Numbered from the stretch's first letter, positions 26,155 through 35,075 are shown. The stretch is 64,000 bases of DNA from Limosilactobacillus avistercoris (GCF_014836425.1 NZ_JACSQW010000008.1:1-64000), one strand, 5' to 3'. The notes: generated by a model from the letters alone, not told the origin. Program-made: numbers and translations.

Positions 26155-27893
26155 TGAATAAGATTCCATTACTAAAAGCCCTCCGCAACGATCGCTGGGT
26201 TCGCCCCTTTTTGCGAAAGTATCGCTGGACACTAGCATTAGCAATTTCGTTAGGGATTTTAACGTTTGTCTGTGCCGGAGGGCTAATGTTTACGGCTGGA
26301 TACCTAATTAGTAGGTGTGCGACGATGCCGTTTAACATTTTGCTGGTTTACGTTCCAATTGTTTTAACGCGGGCATTTGGGATCTTCCGTCCTGTATTTC
26401 ACTATGCTGAACGTCTTACTAGTCATAACTGGGTTTTTAAGATGACGTCAATGTTTCGGAAAAAGCTTTATGACTCACTTGAAAAGGACGCGGTATTTTT
26501 TAATAGTAAGTATCGGATTGGTGATATTCTAGGTCTCCTTTCTGAAGATGTTGCCCATATTCAAAATTTATATTTACGAACAATTTTTCCAATGCTGGTC
26601 GCATGTGGACTGTACCTAATTATTGTAATTGGTCTTGGTGTTCTAACGCCGTGGATGGGATTATTAATGTTAGTCTTGTTTGGCTTAATTATTTTTGGAA
26701 TTCCAGTATGGTCGATCTTGGTTAATGGTGCTCGTCAAGAGCAGGAAAAACAGGCAACTAACCGACTATATTCTGATCTGACTGATAATGTAATGGGAAT
26801 TACCGACTGGGTACTTTCCGGAAATTCTGGTAAGTATATCAGGCGGCATGATAGCGATGAGGAGAAGCTCCTTAGTTCCCAAAAGTCAATGCACCGTTTT
26901 AATAATTTCCGTGACTTTGTTCTTCAAATGATGATCCTTTTGGTTATTATCTCTTTGATCGCTTGGGCGTCATATCGATTTGGTGGTCATTGGGGTGCTA
27001 ATTGGATTGCTGCCTTTGTTTTGTGTGTATTTCCACTTGATGAGGCACTCGTTGGCCTTCCGGCAGCTGCCCAACAAACGAATGTTTATACCGATTCACT
27101 AGTGCGCCTTAATAAACTTCCAGAACCAATTAAGGCAAATAAGCAAGTTCCGCAAATTGAAGCACCATATCAAATTAAAGTAGACGATGTTAGCTTTAGG
27201 TATTCATCATCTAAAAAGCTAATCTTGGATAACTTAAACTTAACCATTAAGCCGGGAGAAAAATTAGCTATTCTTGGTCGAAGTGGAGCCGGAAAAAGCA
27301 CCCTGGCAAGTTTGACTCGTGGCGATCTCCACCCAATAAAGGGACAAATAACAATTAATGGTGTACCTACGGATAAGTTTGGTGATCACATTGCTGACTA
27401 TATTGGTGTTGTTCACCAGTCACCTTACTTATTCAATACCACCGTTTTGAACAATATTCGTTTAGGAAATGAAGATGCTACGGAGGAAGATGTCTGGGAT
27501 GTCTTAAAACGGGTTGGCCTTGAAGAAAAAATTCGTCAGTTACCAGATGGGTTAAACACAAAGATTGGTGAAGCAGGATTAATCTTTTCTGGTGGTGAAC
27601 GTCACCGGTTATCGTTAGCCCGAATTCTACTGAAGGATGTTCCAATTGTGATTCTGGATGAGCCGACAGTTGGGCTTGATCCATTAACTGAGCAACAGGT
27701 GATTGATACTTTTATGAATGAATTAGCTGGGAAAACACTTATTTGGATTACTCATCATTTGCAGGGAATTGATGCGATGGATCGTGTTATTTTTCTTGAA
27801 AATGGTAAAATAACAATGAGTGGGACACCACAGAAATTATGGGAAACAAACTCCCGTTATCGAAAATTAAAAAAAGCAGATCAAGGGTTGTAA
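26151..27893 (+). CDS. cydC: Thiol/heme ABC exporter, CydC-type subunit
   Basis: Partner half-transporter for cytochrome bd assembly. The 580 residues have a transmembrane exporter domain with the CydC-like GDILGLLSEDVAHIQNLYLR (about 124-143) and a C-terminal ATPase with Walker [12 protein letters not shown] (about 376-386), signature FSGGERHRLSLARI (about 481) and Walker B IVILDEPTVGLD. The signature has Phe in place of the usual Leu. The start ATG overlaps the cydD stop (ATGATGA), preceded by AGGAGGGAG. Last gene of cydABDC; named cydD in Bacillus nomenclature. Confidence 0.9.
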   Translation: MMNKIPLLKALRNDRWVRPFLRKYRWTLALAISLGILTFVCAGGLMFTAGYLISRCATMPFNILLVYVPIVLTRAFGIFRPVFHYAERLTSHNWVFKMTSMFRKKLYDSLEKDAVFFNSKYRIGDILGLLSEDVAHIQNLYLRTIFPMLVACGLYLIIVIGLGVLTPWMGLLMLVLFGLIIFGIPVWSILVNGARQEQEKQATNRLYSDLTDNVMGITDWVLSGNSGKYIRRHDSDEEKLLSSQKSMHRFNNFRDFVLQMMILLVIISLIAWASYRFGGHWGANWIAAFVLCVFPLDEALVGLPAAAQQTNVYTDSLVRLNKLPEPIKANKQVPQIEAPYQIKVDDVSFRYSSSKKLILDNLNLTIKPGEKLAILGRSGAGKSTLASLTRGDLHPIKGQITINGVPTDKFGDHIADYIGVVHQSPYLFNTTVLNNIRLGNEDATEEDVWDVLKRVGLEEKIRQLPDGLNTKIGEAGLIFSGGERHRLSLARILLKDVPIVILDEPTVGLDPLTEQQVIDTFMNELAGKTLIWITHHLQGIDAMDRVIFLENGKITMSGTPQKLWETNSRYRKLKKADQGL

Positions 27894-27952
27894 AAGTAGA
27901 GTAATTTATAAAAGATGTTCTATACTAATAGTTAATAGGGGATGAATTATTT

Positions 27953-29170
27953 ATGAAGAAGATTGTTGTACTGGGTGCCGGATATGCGGGCCTAAAAACG
28001 GTTGTTCTCCTTCAAAAGAAATTGAAGGGTGAAGGACGGATTGTTTTAGTTGACCGGAATACTTATCACTATGAAGCTACTGATCTTCATGAAGTTGCCG
28101 CTGGGAATGTTCCACCTGCAAAGATTTCATACCAAGTTAGTGATTTGATTAATTCTAAGGTAACTACTTTTATTCATGATGAGGTTGTTAAGATTAATCC
28201 TGACGACAAGACTGTTGAGTTAGCTCATCGTGAACAACCATTAGACTATGACTACTGTGTTGTTGGTCTTGGCTTTACTTCTGAAACATTCGGCATTGAA
28301 GGAGCAAAAGAAAATGCTCTTCAGATGACTAATGTTAAAGAGTCTTTAGAGATTCATAGCCATATTATTGATAAAATGAAGGATTATAAGATTACCAAGA
28401 ATCCTGATGATTTGAAGATCATTGTCTGTGGTGCTGGTTTTACTGGAATTGAATTAGCTGGTGCATTAGTTGATGCACGACCACGGTACGCACAAATTGC
28501 GGGTGTCAAGCCTGAGGATATTCAAATTTCTCTTATTGAAGCTTCAGAACGACTTTTGCCAATGTTTAATCAGGATCTGGCTGATTACGGAGTTAACCTT
28601 GTTAAGAAGCTTGGGGTTCACCTTTACACAAGTTGCTTAATTTCACGGATTAAGCCAAGTACAGTTATTTATCAACATGGTCGTGGTAATGGTGATGAAT
28701 CAATGACTGCGGGAACTATCATTTGGACAACTGGTGTTAGTGGTAGTCCTGTAATGGCAGAATCTGGTTTTAATGAACGTCGGGGTCGGGTTGTTGTTAC
28801 CGATCACTTGAATGATCCAGATCATGATGATCTTTACATTATCGGAGATGTGGCTGCAGTAATGGCACCTGGTTCTCCTCGTCCATACCCAACTACAGCA
28901 CAACTGGCTCTTTCGATGGCTGATTATGTTGCTGATGACATTGCTGACCGGATTAAGAAGGGTCAGCGGTTAAGTGAACCATATTCATACAAGTCACTTG
29001 GAACCGTGGCTTCAGTTGGTAATACGCGTGGCTTTGGGGTAGCTATGGGACACGAAGTAAAGGGTTACCCTGGTTCATTTATGAAGAAGATGATTGCCAA
29101 CCGGTCGCTTTTAGAAGTAGGTGGGCTTAAAGAACTATTTGCCAAGGGACGTTTTGATTTATACCACTAG
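27953..29170 (+). CDS. ndh: Type II NADH dehydrogenase (NAD(P)/FAD-dependent oxidoreductase)
   Basis: Peripheral flavoprotein that passes electrons from NADH to quinone without proton pumping. The 405 residues have the FAD-binding GAGYAGL at the N-terminus (about 7-13), a second Rossmann GAGFTGIELAG for NADH (about 161-171), and the FAD segment YIIGDVAAV (about 298-306). The C-terminal part (FMKKMIANRSLLEVGG) is the amphipathic membrane anchor region. Start ATG at 27953. It lies 59 bp after cydC; together they make a short NADH to quinone to O2 chain. A quinone-independent NADH oxidase role is possible but less likely. Confidence 0.88.
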   Translation: MKKIVVLGAGYAGLKTVVLLQKKLKGEGRIVLVDRNTYHYEATDLHEVAAGNVPPAKISYQVSDLINSKVTTFIHDEVVKINPDDKTVELAHREQPLDYDYCVVGLGFTSETFGIEGAKENALQMTNVKESLEIHSHIIDKMKDYKITKNPDDLKIIVCGAGFTGIELAGALVDARPRYAQIAGVKPEDIQISLIEASERLLPMFNQDLADYGVNLVKKLGVHLYTSCLISRIKPSTVIYQHGRGNGDESMTAGTIIWTTGVSGSPVMAESGFNERRGRVVVTDHLNDPDHDDLYIIGDVAAVMAPGSPRPYPTTAQLALSMADYVADDIADRIKKGQRLSEPYSYKSLGTVASVGNTRGFGVAMGHEVKGYPGSFMKKMIANRSLLEVGGLKELFAKGRFDLYH

Positions 29171-29197
29171 AATCTTTTAAATTATCAATAGAACTAT

Positions 29198-29243
29198 AAA
29201 TGGATCGCTATAGGGAGAAATCCCTAAGGTTAGCGATCCATTT
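29198..29243 (+). terminator. Double-stacked hairpin after ndh
   Basis: AAATGGATCGCTA (29198-29210) and TAGCGATCCATTT (29231-29243) pair perfectly over 13 bp, and the enclosed TAGGGA/TCCCTA (29211-29226) forms a second helix with a GAAA tetraloop. The T-run is poor (ATGGTTT), so it may be a terminator or an RNA-stabilising 3' structure. Confidence 0.65.
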
Positions 29244-29317
29244 ATGGTTTAAATTATGGTAAGATGTTGTATTAATAATCTGTATTAATTTCTAAATTGA
29301 TGATGGGGGAAAACAGG

Positions 29318-30628
29318 ATGATTGAATCTTATACCGATGCGTTGAATTTTATTCATGGCCGGACAAAGTTTAAAAAGATTCCAACATTAGACCGGATGCG
29401 ACTTTTTTTAGACCGCTTGGGAAATCCGCAAAGGGGATTGCAATACATTCATGTTACTGGAACTAATGGTAAGGGTTCAACAGTAGCGATGATGAGATCA
29501 ATGTTGATGGCGACCGGATTAAATGTGGGGAGTTTTACGTCACCTTTCATAACTCGTTTTAACGAACGGATTGCTTTTAACGCAGAGCCAATAAGCGATA
29601 CTGATTTAACGAGGTTGGCAAAAAAGGTCGAGCCAGTTGTTCATCAATTAGACCAAGAGATACCCACGGGAGGCCCTACTGAATTTGAGATTGATACAGC
29701 CATTATGTTTTGCTACTTTGCTGAAAAGAAACCGGACTTAGTATTGCTTGAAGTAGGAATTGGCGGTCTATATGATTCAACGAATGTGATTACACCATTG
29801 GTAAGCGTAATCACAACGATTGGCTGGGATCACATGAAGTACCTCGGTAATACGTTAGCTAAGATCGCCCACCAAAAGGCTGGAATTATTAAGAAAAATG
29901 TTCCCGTAGTGATTGGTTATCTCCCCTTATCAGCACATGAAGTTATTGTTAAAGAGGCAGCAGAGAAAAAAGCCCAGATTTATGAACTGGGAAAGGAGTT
30001 TTCGACAAGAAAGCTTAATCGGCATGCAATGAATGCAGAGATTGAGTATGATGGTGGAGAATTACACCATTTTCGGGAGAAACTTAATTTAGCCGGAGAT
30101 TACCAGGTAGGAAACGCCGCAATTGCAATAACGACAGTTCAAGTAGTACTGAATAAATTAGGAATTCCGGTGAATGCAGTAGACTTAAAAAAGGGATTAG
30201 CAACAACATGGTGGCCGGGACGGATGGAAACTGTAATTGATGAGCCACTAGTAATGCTTGATGGTGCACATAACCTTCCCGGAATTCAGGAATTAGTAAA
30301 ATCGATTCGGGATGATTTTAGTGATCGTAATGTTTATATTCTTGTTGCAATATTAGCTGATAAGCAGTATGAACTGATGCTTGGGGAATTAGCCAGTCTA
30401 GCAAATGTTCATTTAATGGTGACTAACTTTGCAGGTCCGGGTCCCAAGCGACCAAGTGCTGACCTGACCAGTGTTATTGGTGAGTTTAAGACAAAATACC
30501 CAATTCAAATTGCCGAAAATTGGCAAAGTGGTTTTATTAAATTATCTCAAGAATTAGGAGCTGACGATGTGATGATTATCACGGGATCACTCTACTTTAT
30601 TTCGGAAGTCAGAAAAATTTTAAAATAA
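29318..30628 (+). CDS. folC: Folylpolyglutamate synthase / dihydrofolate synthase
   Basis: Mur-ligase-family enzyme that adds glutamates to folates (and may make dihydrofolate). The 436 residues show the P-loop VTGTNGKGSTVAMM (about residues 46-59), GGLYDSTNVITP, the HQKAGIIKK carbamate-lysine segment and LDGAHNLPG of the C-terminal domain. Start ATG at 29318 is the best supported of three nearby ATGs, because the homologous N-terminus is MIESYTDAL; ribosome-site spacing is ambiguous. It precedes radC-mreBCD, a common order in lactobacilli. Confidence 0.94.
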   Translation: MIESYTDALNFIHGRTKFKKIPTLDRMRLFLDRLGNPQRGLQYIHVTGTNGKGSTVAMMRSMLMATGLNVGSFTSPFITRFNERIAFNAEPISDTDLTRLAKKVEPVVHQLDQEIPTGGPTEFEIDTAIMFCYFAEKKPDLVLLEVGIGGLYDSTNVITPLVSVITTIGWDHMKYLGNTLAKIAHQKAGIIKKNVPVVIGYLPLSAHEVIVKEAAEKKAQIYELGKEFSTRKLNRHAMNAEIEYDGGELHHFREKLNLAGDYQVGNAAIAITTVQVVLNKLGIPVNAVDLKKGLATTWWPGRMETVIDEPLVMLDGAHNLPGIQELVKSIRDDFSDRNVYILVAILADKQYELMLGELASLANVHLMVTNFAGPGPKRPSADLTSVIGEFKTKYPIQIAENWQSGFIKLSQELGADDVMIITGSLYFISEVRKILK

Positions 30629-30635
30629 AATAATG

Positions 30636-30690
30636 CAAATCTTCTTTTTTTCCGTTTTATATATATAGAACGGAAAAAGGAGATTTTTTA
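30636..30690 (+). terminator. Terminator hairpin that contains the radC ribosome-binding site
   Basis: AAATCTTCTTTTTTTCCGTT (30637-30656) pairs with AACGGAAAAAGGAGATTT (about 30669-30686) and is followed by TTTTA. The radC Shine-Dalgarno AAAGGAGA (30676-30683) lies in the descending arm, so the hairpin both ends folC transcripts and masks radC translation in read-through RNA. Confidence 0.7.
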
Positions 30691-30693
30691 TTT

Positions 30694-31332
30694 ATGTTTT
30701 CAGCAGAATCGACTCAATATCTTGAACTTGTCGCAAGAATTTTAATTGATGGTAGTGAGAAAGGAAATGCCCTTTTTCACCAATTTATTAAAAGCTTTCC
30801 CACACCCCTTGCCGTGAAAAATATGACAATTGATGAAAAGAAAGAACTTCTTGAAGAGGGAGAACAAATGGAAATTCTTTTAGCAGCATTAGAATTAGGA
30901 GAATTGGTTGTTCGAAGTAAGGCTTGTTTGTTTGGTCATGCCTACTCTAGTCAATTATTGAGTACCGAAATGATGGATCGATTAAGCGGTGAGAGTCAGG
31001 AAAGTTTATATTTAGTTGGAACTGACATCCATAACGATATTATCGACATCAAGCAAATGTTTATCGGTGGCCTTAGCGAATGCAATGTTTATCCTGATCA
31101 GATTTTTCGGCGGGCATTAATTCAGTCTGCTAGTGGGATTGCAGTTGTTCATAACCATCCCTCCGGAAGTGTTGAACCCTCATCGGCTGATCGTGCAATG
31201 ATTAAACGGTTAGAAAAGGGTTGCCGAATGTTAGGATTAACCTTTCTCGACTTTCTAATTGTTGCCCAGGATAATTATTATAGTTGGCGTGAAAATCAAG
31301 CTTTTCAAAAAAATGACGAAACGAAAAATTAA
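30694..31332 (+). CDS. radC: RadC/YsnA family JAB-domain protein
   Basis: 212-residue protein with an N-terminal helix-hairpin-helix-like part and a C-terminal MPN/JAB domain with the metal-binding HNHPSGSVEPSSAD motif (His, His and Asp; about residues 150-163). The family was named for a supposed DNA-repair role that has not held up; its function is open. Start ATG at 30694 with AAAGGAGA inside the upstream hairpin. Upstream of mreBCD as in many Firmicutes. Confidence 0.92.
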   Translation: MFSAESTQYLELVARILIDGSEKGNALFHQFIKSFPTPLAVKNMTIDEKKELLEEGEQMEILLAALELGELVVRSKACLFGHAYSSQLLSTEMMDRLSGESQESLYLVGTDIHNDIIDIKQMFIGGLSECNVYPDQIFRRALIQSASGIAVVHNHPSGSVEPSSADRAMIKRLEKGCRMLGLTFLDFLIVAQDNYYSWRENQAFQKNDETKN

Positions 31333-31472
31333 AGAAATCCTTAATTTATCAAAGAATTAGTCTTCTCTAGTAATATATTATGTATATTAAAGTTCGTATA
31401 TGGCGTTTGCTATGGTATAATATGCTCGATATTAGATAAAAAATAATTTACTAGATGAAGGGAAGAAGCAGA

Positions 31473-32477
31473 TTGCTAGGAATCGGAACCAAAAATATTG
31501 GCATCGACCTCGGAACAGCAAACACCATTGTGTATGTTGAAGGCAAGGGAATTGTATTGCGTGAACCATCAGTTGTTGCTCGTAATACCAAAACCAATGA
31601 AGTCATCTCTGTAGGTAAAGATGCTCGTGATATGATCGGCCGGACTCCGGGTAGCATTACAGCTATTCGACCAATGAAGGACGGAGTAATTGCTGATTAC
31701 GACACTACTGTTGCAATGATGAAGTACTATATCGAAAAGGCTTTGGGGAATTCTAACGGAAAGCCTTACGTAATGGTATGTGTCCCAAGTGGAATTACTG
31801 AAGTTGAGAAGCGGGCCGTAATTGATGCTACTCGTGTTGCAGGTGCCCGTGACGCTTACGTTATTGAAGAACCATTTGCTGCTGCGATCGGTGCAGGCCT
31901 TCCAGTAATGGATCCAACCGGTAGTATGGTTGTTGATATTGGTGGTGGAACTACCGATGTGGCAACCATTTCCTTAGGTGGGATTGTTTCTAGTCGTTCA
32001 ATTCGAATGGCTGGGGATGAAATGAATGATGCAATTGCACAATATGTTCGCCAAAACATGAACTTGTTAATCGGTGAGAGAACAGCTGAAAAGATTAAGT
32101 GGGATATTGGTTCTGCTTCGGTCGATGCAGCCGCTGAAATGGGTTCAACCGAGGTTCGTGGTCGTGACCTTGTTACGGGACTACCAAAAACAATGGAGGT
32201 TTCTGCAAAGGATGTTTCCATTGCTCTACAAGACGTTGTTAATTCAATTATCGATGCAATTAAGGGAACATTGGAAGAAACTTCTCCAGAAATTGCAGCC
32301 GATGTTATTGATCACGGAATCGTCCTTACAGGTGGTGGTGCACTATTGAAGCACCTTCCTAACGTGATTGCTGATGCTACTAAGGTTCCAGTATTTATTG
32401 CAAACGATCCACTGGACTGTGTTGCAACTGGTACTGGTGAATCATTAAAGAGTATCGACGTAATGAAAAAGAAGTAA
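31473..32477 (+). CDS. mreB: Rod shape-determining protein MreB
   Basis: Actin-like filament protein that guides lateral wall synthesis at the membrane. The 334 residues start [18 protein letters not shown]; the phosphate-1 (IDLGTANT), phosphate-2 ([12 protein letters not shown], about residues 154-165) and adenosine (LTGGGALLK, about 284-292) motifs are present. TTG at 31473 was chosen over ATG 31455 because AAGGGAAG lies about nine bases upstream and because family members begin M-x-G-I-G. A hairpin with T-run between mreB and mreC suggests partial termination, giving more MreB than MreCD. Confidence 0.94.
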   Translation: MLGIGTKNIGIDLGTANTIVYVEGKGIVLREPSVVARNTKTNEVISVGKDARDMIGRTPGSITAIRPMKDGVIADYDTTVAMMKYYIEKALGNSNGKPYVMVCVPSGITEVEKRAVIDATRVAGARDAYVIEEPFAAAIGAGLPVMDPTGSMVVDIGGGTTDVATISLGGIVSSRSIRMAGDEMNDAIAQYVRQNMNLLIGERTAEKIKWDIGSASVDAAAEMGSTEVRGRDLVTGLPKTMEVSAKDVSIALQDVVNSIIDAIKGTLEETSPEIAADVIDHGIVLTGGGALLKHLPNVIADATKVPVFIANDPLDCVATGTGESLKSIDVMKKK

Positions 32478-32483
32478 TAAGTA

Positions 32484-32536
32484 ACGGGATGGGGCTGGTC
32501 GCAAAACGATTTGTTTTGTCCAGTCCTTTCTTTTTA
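32484..32536 (+). terminator. Hairpin between mreB and mreC
   Basis: GGCTGGTCGCAAAAC (about 32492-32506) pairs with GTTTTGTCCAGTCC (about 32512-32526) and is followed by TTTCTTTTTAG. Since mreC has no obvious promoter of its own, this is probably an attenuating terminator with read-through. Confidence 0.65.
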
Positions 32537-32558
32537 GTAAAAATGCTGGAGGAATAAA

Positions 32559-33407
32559 ATGCGCAAGTTTTTTTCCAATCGACGGCTTGTTATCCTTGTG
32601 CTAATTCTAATTGCTTGTTTTGGTTTGATGGCTGGGTCAGTTTCGATGCGTAATCGTCGGAATACACCACCGCTAATTCAGCAATTTGGTAATGACATTG
32701 TTGGTTTTGTAGATAGTGTAGTTGCTATCCCAGTAAATGCAGTTCAGGGTGGCTTTAGTTCTGTTGGTCAACTAATGGATACGTATTCTGAAAACCGGGA
32801 ACTAAAGCAACAGGTAACTGAATTAGCTCAAACCAAGGTCCGCGATCAGACTTTAGCAAAGGAAAATAAAGAGCTTAAGCAAGAATTAAAGCTTAATAAG
32901 TCATTAACTGATTACAATACGATTACTGCTTCAGTAATGATGAGAACACCATCTTCATGGCAAAAGCAACTGGTAATTAATAAGGGTCAATCTAACGGGA
33001 TCAAGAAAAACATGCCCGTAATGAGTGGTAGTGGTTTGATTGGTCGAATCAGTGAAGTAAATAAGACTAATAGTAAGGTTGAACTATTAAGTAATACTAG
33101 TGAGTCAGCAAACCGCTTTGCCATCACCATTGATGGTTCAAATGGTCAAACTGTTAATGGACTCATTACCGACTATAATGCTTCAACGGGCGAATTAATT
33201 GTGGGACAAGTTAGTTCCAAAGCTAAGTTGAAGAAGGGTACAAAGGTAATGACGAGTGGTATGGGAGGTGTAATACCAAGGGGCCTCTATGTTGGTCGTG
33301 TAACTCGGATTGGGAAAGACGACTACGGGTTAGCCCAAAAGGTATACATTAAGCCCGCTGCTAATATGAATGACGTTAATATTGTGACCGTTGCGGAACC
33401 TGCTTAA
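32559..33407 (+). CDS. mreC: Rod shape-determining protein MreC
   Basis: Bitopic membrane protein of the elongasome that connects MreB filaments with the wall synthases outside. The 282 residues have one N-terminal transmembrane helix (about 8-27: RLVILVLILIACFGLMAGSV), a coiled coil (about 70-110: ENRELKQQVTELAQ) and a beta-barrel C-terminal domain (VMSGSGLIGRISEV, GMGGVIPRGLYVGRV). Length is normal. Start ATG at 32559 with GGAGG upstream; followed directly by mreD. Confidence 0.94.
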   Translation: MRKFFSNRRLVILVLILIACFGLMAGSVSMRNRRNTPPLIQQFGNDIVGFVDSVVAIPVNAVQGGFSSVGQLMDTYSENRELKQQVTELAQTKVRDQTLAKENKELKQELKLNKSLTDYNTITASVMMRTPSSWQKQLVINKGQSNGIKKNMPVMSGSGLIGRISEVNKTNSKVELLSNTSESANRFAITIDGSNGQTVNGLITDYNASTGELIVGQVSSKAKLKKGTKVMTSGMGGVIPRGLYVGRVTRIGKDDYGLAQKVYIKPAANMNDVNIVTVAEPA

Positions 33408-33420
33408 TCGAGGTGATTGG

Positions 33421-33966
33421 ATGTATAGATTATCGCGATTAAAGTATATATTTCCGCTAGGGTTATTTATCTCATTATTTTTAGATGGCTCTTTAAGTAG
33501 TGTTTGGGCAAAGTTTTTCTTTAGCTATCCTTATTCAATGATGAGTGAGTTAGTTTTACTTTGGCTAGTGTTTTCGTACTACTTTGAAGAAGATATTGAA
33601 ATTCCATTAATTCCCTTTGCAGCACTTGCGGGAATTGTATTTGATGTTTACTTTACCGGTATTTTGGGGTTAGATATCTTCCTCTTTCCGCTAATTGTTG
33701 AGCTTACGAAGATTCTATCAAGATATTTTGATCAATCGTTTTTGACGGTTATTATGATATTCTTTATTGATATTGTAGTTTTTGTAACATTAACATACTG
33801 GGCATACTTACTAGTAGGAATTACTCATATGAATGTTGGGGACTATCTTGTGTATACTTTAGCGCCAACACTTGCTGTTAATCTGGTTTACTTTGTAATT
33901 CTTTATTGGCCAATTCAATCAATTTATACATGGGCTTTGAAGCAAAAAAATCCTAAAAGGGATTGA
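33421..33966 (+). CDS. mreD: Rod shape-determining protein MreD
   Basis: Small membrane partner of MreC. The 181 residues have about five hydrophobic segments; sequence similarity in this family is low, so the call rests on topology, size and its place after mreC. ATG 33421 preceded by GAGGTGA at 33411-33417 is preferred to a TTG at 33391 inside mreC. The promoter of the next operon overlaps the stop codon. Confidence 0.88.
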   Translation: MYRLSRLKYIFPLGLFISLFLDGSLSSVWAKFFFSYPYSMMSELVLLWLVFSYYFEEDIEIPLIPFAALAGIVFDVYFTGILGLDIFLFPLIVELTKILSRYFDQSFLTVIMIFFIDIVVFVTLTYWAYLLVGITHMNVGDYLVYTLAPTLAVNLVYFVILYWPIQSIYTWALKQKNPKRD

Positions 33967-33991
33967 CAAAGTGAATTATCAAGTGTAGGAT
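33963..33991 (+). promoter_or_regulatory. Promoter of the T-box amino-acid ABC operon
   Basis: TTGACA at 33963-33968 (overlapping the mreD stop) and TAGGAT at 33986-33991 with a 17-bp spacer. Predicted start at about 33998, giving a leader of about 415 nt. Confidence 0.75.
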
Positions 33992-33997
33992 ACATGA

Positions 33998-34266
33998 CAA
34001 TATCAAAAAGCGAAGAACAGACTAGTAAAGAATTAACTAGCTCTTCAGAGAGTTCGTGATGATGGGAAGCGAACGGGTTAGTGTTCTTGAATCACATCTG
34101 CAAGTTGATCTGTTGAATTAAGTAGGCAGATCCGGGGTAGCCCGTTACAGCGCGGAGTTTAATTAATGAACTTACTGAGGTTACTTTTGTGAGAAAGTAA
34201 CAACATGAGGTGGAACCGCGTAAAACGCCCTCATAGTCGAAAGACTGTGAGGGCGTTTTCTTTTTT
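33998..34266 (+). promoter_or_regulatory. T-box riboswitch 1, complete
   Basis: Seen: a candidate Stem I base AAGAACA 34013-34019 with TGTTCTT 34082-34088; an AGAGAG box at 34047-34052; GATGATGGG at 34058-34066; a Stem III GTTACT/AGTAAC around 34181-34202; the T-box GAGGTGGAACCGCG at 34207-34220; and a terminator AAAACGCCCTCA/TGAGGGCGTTTT with T-run to 34266. The base pairing places TTA (34078-34080) or GTT just before the closing strand, but GGG or CGG are also near, so I do not assign the amino acid. Confidence 0.9.
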
Positions 34267-34283
34267 CTACAGTAAATTAGTTA

Positions 34284-34385
34284 AACTCATGAGGTAATTA
34301 CTGTGAGGTAATTATAAAATGAGGTGGAACCACGACTTGCTCGTCCTCTTAGGCTAATTAATTAGCTTAAGAGGATTTTTTGTTT
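34284..34385 (+). promoter_or_regulatory. T-box module 2, Stem III plus antiterminator/terminator without Stem I
   Basis: Directly after the first terminator the leader repeats only the distal T-box parts: a Stem III-like hairpin AATTAC/GTAATT at 34295-34312, the T-box GAGGTGGAACCACG at 34321-34334, and a second terminator GTCCTCTTA..TTAAGAGGATTTTTT to about 34382. No room exists for another Stem I, only about 18 nt separating the modules. This is a partial duplication giving two serial decision points before the ABC genes. Confidence 0.85.
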
Positions 34386-34414
34386 AACGTTTTTTAATTC
34401 AAGGAGGTTTTAAA

Positions 34415-35062
34415 ATGTCGCTTAATTACGTATCACAAATCTTGCCTTCACTTATTCAGGGGGCTGGATTAACATTACAGATCTTTTTTTGGACACTGAT
34501 TATTTCAATCCCCTTAGGAATTATTGTAAGTCTAGGGCTGACTTCAAAAATAAAACCCCTTAAGTGGATCCTTGAAATTTATGTTTGGTTAATGCGGGGA
34601 ACACCGTTACTTTTACAATTGATTTTTGTTTTTTATGGACTACCAATTGTTGGAATTGTATTTGAGCGGTACGATGCAGCACTTGTAGCGTTTATTCTTA
34701 ACTATGCGGCCTACTTCGCTGAAATTTTCCGTGGTGGTTTTCAATCCGTCAGTGTTGGTCAATACGAAGCTGCTAAGGTATTGCGGTTGAATTATTGGCA
34801 AACGGTTCGAAAAATTATCATCCCTCAGGTTGTTAAAATCGTTATTCCTTCGATTGGAAATGAAGTTATTAACTTGGTAAAGGATTCTTCACTTGTTTAC
34901 GTGATTGGACTTGGTGATCTTCTTCGGGCAGGAAATATTGCTACCTCTCGAGACGTAACTCTTATTCCACTTCTCCTTGTTGGGTTAATTTACCTAATTC
35001 TTGTTGGTATTTGTACGTTAATCTTACGTCAAGTTGAAAAACGTTATTCATATTTTAAGTAA
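34415..35062 (+). CDS. Amino-acid ABC transporter, permease
   Basis: HisM/GlnP-type permease of a polar-amino-acid importer. The 215 residues have about five hydrophobic segments and the EAA loop YEAAKVLRLNYWQTVRKIIIP (about residues 117-137), preceded by the family's RGTPLLLQL (about 61-69). Start ATG at 34415 with AAGGAGG upstream. First gene of a permease-ATPase-binding-protein operon under tandem T-box control; 13 bp before the ATPase gene. Confidence 0.9.
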   Translation: MSLNYVSQILPSLIQGAGLTLQIFFWTLIISIPLGIIVSLGLTSKIKPLKWILEIYVWLMRGTPLLLQLIFVFYGLPIVGIVFERYDAALVAFILNYAAYFAEIFRGGFQSVSVGQYEAAKVLRLNYWQTVRKIIIPQVVKIVIPSIGNEVINLVKDSSLVYVIGLGDLLRAGNIATSRDVTLIPLLLVGLIYLILVGICTLILRQVEKRYSYFK

Positions 35063-35075
35063 GGAGGAATAGCCG

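Noticed and set aside
24436-27893. Bacteriocin or multidrug ABC exporter pair
   Set aside because: No peptidase C39 domain; position directly after cydAB and the CydD/CydC-like segments explain both genes.
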